A stretch of DNA of 5,573 bases. Source: Phycisphaeraceae bacterium (GTDB lineage: Bacteria > Planctomycetota > Phycisphaerae > Phycisphaerales > UBA1924). The DNA is taken from the NCBI GenBank assembly GCA_009827205.1, contig WUAK01000189.1:1-5573 (forward strand), given 5' to 3'. Shown here one piece after another: positions 5,324 through 5,573 of the stretch. The notes below the pieces were generated by a model that saw nothing but the letters and a program-made list of their open reading frames with translations, was not told the DNA's origin and made no database searches. A program made the translations under genes and the position numbers. Position 1 is the stretch's first letter; each line of letters begins with the position of its first letter.

Positions 5324-5573
5324 TCAGGCGTTGGCTGCCATTTTCTCTGCCTTCTTGCGGGCGTCGTCGAGCGTGCCGACGTACATGAACGCCGACTCGG
5401 GGAGGTCGTCGCCCTCGCCTGCGACGAGGCGCTCGAACGAATCGATGGTGTCCTCGAGGCTGGTGTAGATGCCGGGGAAGCCGGTGAAGACCTCGGCGAC
5501 GTAGAACGGCTGCGAGAGGAAGCGTTCGATGCGGCGTGCACGAGCCACGATCTGCTTGTCGTCCTCTGAGAGC
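5324..5573 (-). CDS. atpD: F1F0 ATP synthase beta subunit, C-terminal fragment
   Basis: The beta subunit carries the catalytic nucleotide sites of the F1 sector on the cytosolic face of the membrane. Only the last 82 residues lie in the window, and the frame is open to its edge. LSEDDKQIVARARRIERFLSQPFYVAEVFTG is highly conserved in AtpD and includes the DELSEED-region end and the SQPF.VAEVFTG signature. It is followed by FPGIYTSLEDTIDSFERLVAGEGDDLPESAFMYVGTLDDA, the usual C-terminal helical domain. The short tail KKAEKMAANA ends at TGA. Walker A and B motifs would lie outside the window. The gene is directly followed by a terminator instead of an epsilon-subunit gene. Confidence 0.96.
   Translation of the reverse strand, partial: LSEDDKQIVARARRIERFLSQPFYVAEVFTGFPGIYTSLEDTIDSFERLVAGEGDDLPESAFMYVGTLDDARKKAEKMAANA

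Noticed and set aside
5192..5326. Three TGATCA hexamers (5192, 5261, 5321) within 135 bp
   Set aside because: They are unevenly spaced, one spans a stop codon and one the DUF1569 start region, and there is no flanking conservation; probably coincidence.

Overview
The window is GC-rich chromosomal DNA packed with bacterial housekeeping genes. It most resembles the Planctomycetota, possibly a Phycisphaerae-type lineage. The hints are a DUF1569 protein (a family common in planctomycetes), uncharacterised proteins set inside a fatty-acid synthesis operon, and a FabD carrying GLSLG in place of the usual GHSLG. This is an inference from gene content and style; no rRNA or other definitive marker is present.

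Left part, + strand, 1-4116: a compact type II fatty-acid synthesis operon. It runs fabH (5' end cut off by the window) - two-TM zinc-ribbon protein - fabD - proline-rich lipoprotein - fabG. The last four genes are separated by only 2-3 nt. The lipoprotein and fabG each have a perfect GGAGG seven nt before the ATG, embedded in the final codons of the gene upstream. FabH (initiating condensation), FabD (malonyl loading of ACP) and FabG (first reduction) are all clear, with catalytic residues intact. The two interleaved proteins have no function I can name and are the most interesting part of the window. A strong hairpin terminator (about 4143-4171) closes the operon, so acpP and fabF do not directly follow fabG.

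Middle part, - strand, 5198-4180: a two-gene unit converging on fabG. A DUF1569 (DinB-like fold) protein is followed, 26 nt after its stop, by a half-size EamA/DMT-family membrane protein. For both, the Shine-Dalgarno sequence points to a start well inside the longest open frame: ATG at 5198 and TTG at 4677.

Right end, - strand, 5573-5324: the C-terminus of the F1F0 ATP synthase beta subunit (atpD). It is followed by a textbook intrinsic terminator (5274-5297), so no epsilon-subunit gene (atpC) lies directly downstream as it does in many bacteria.

There is no tRNA, rRNA, mobile element, CRISPR array or phage gene in the window, and no gene-free stretch longer than about 125 nt. I do not see a convincing new defence or mobile system. 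The best leads are the two unknown envelope proteins built into the fab operon and the 16-proline run after the lipoprotein's acylated cysteine.
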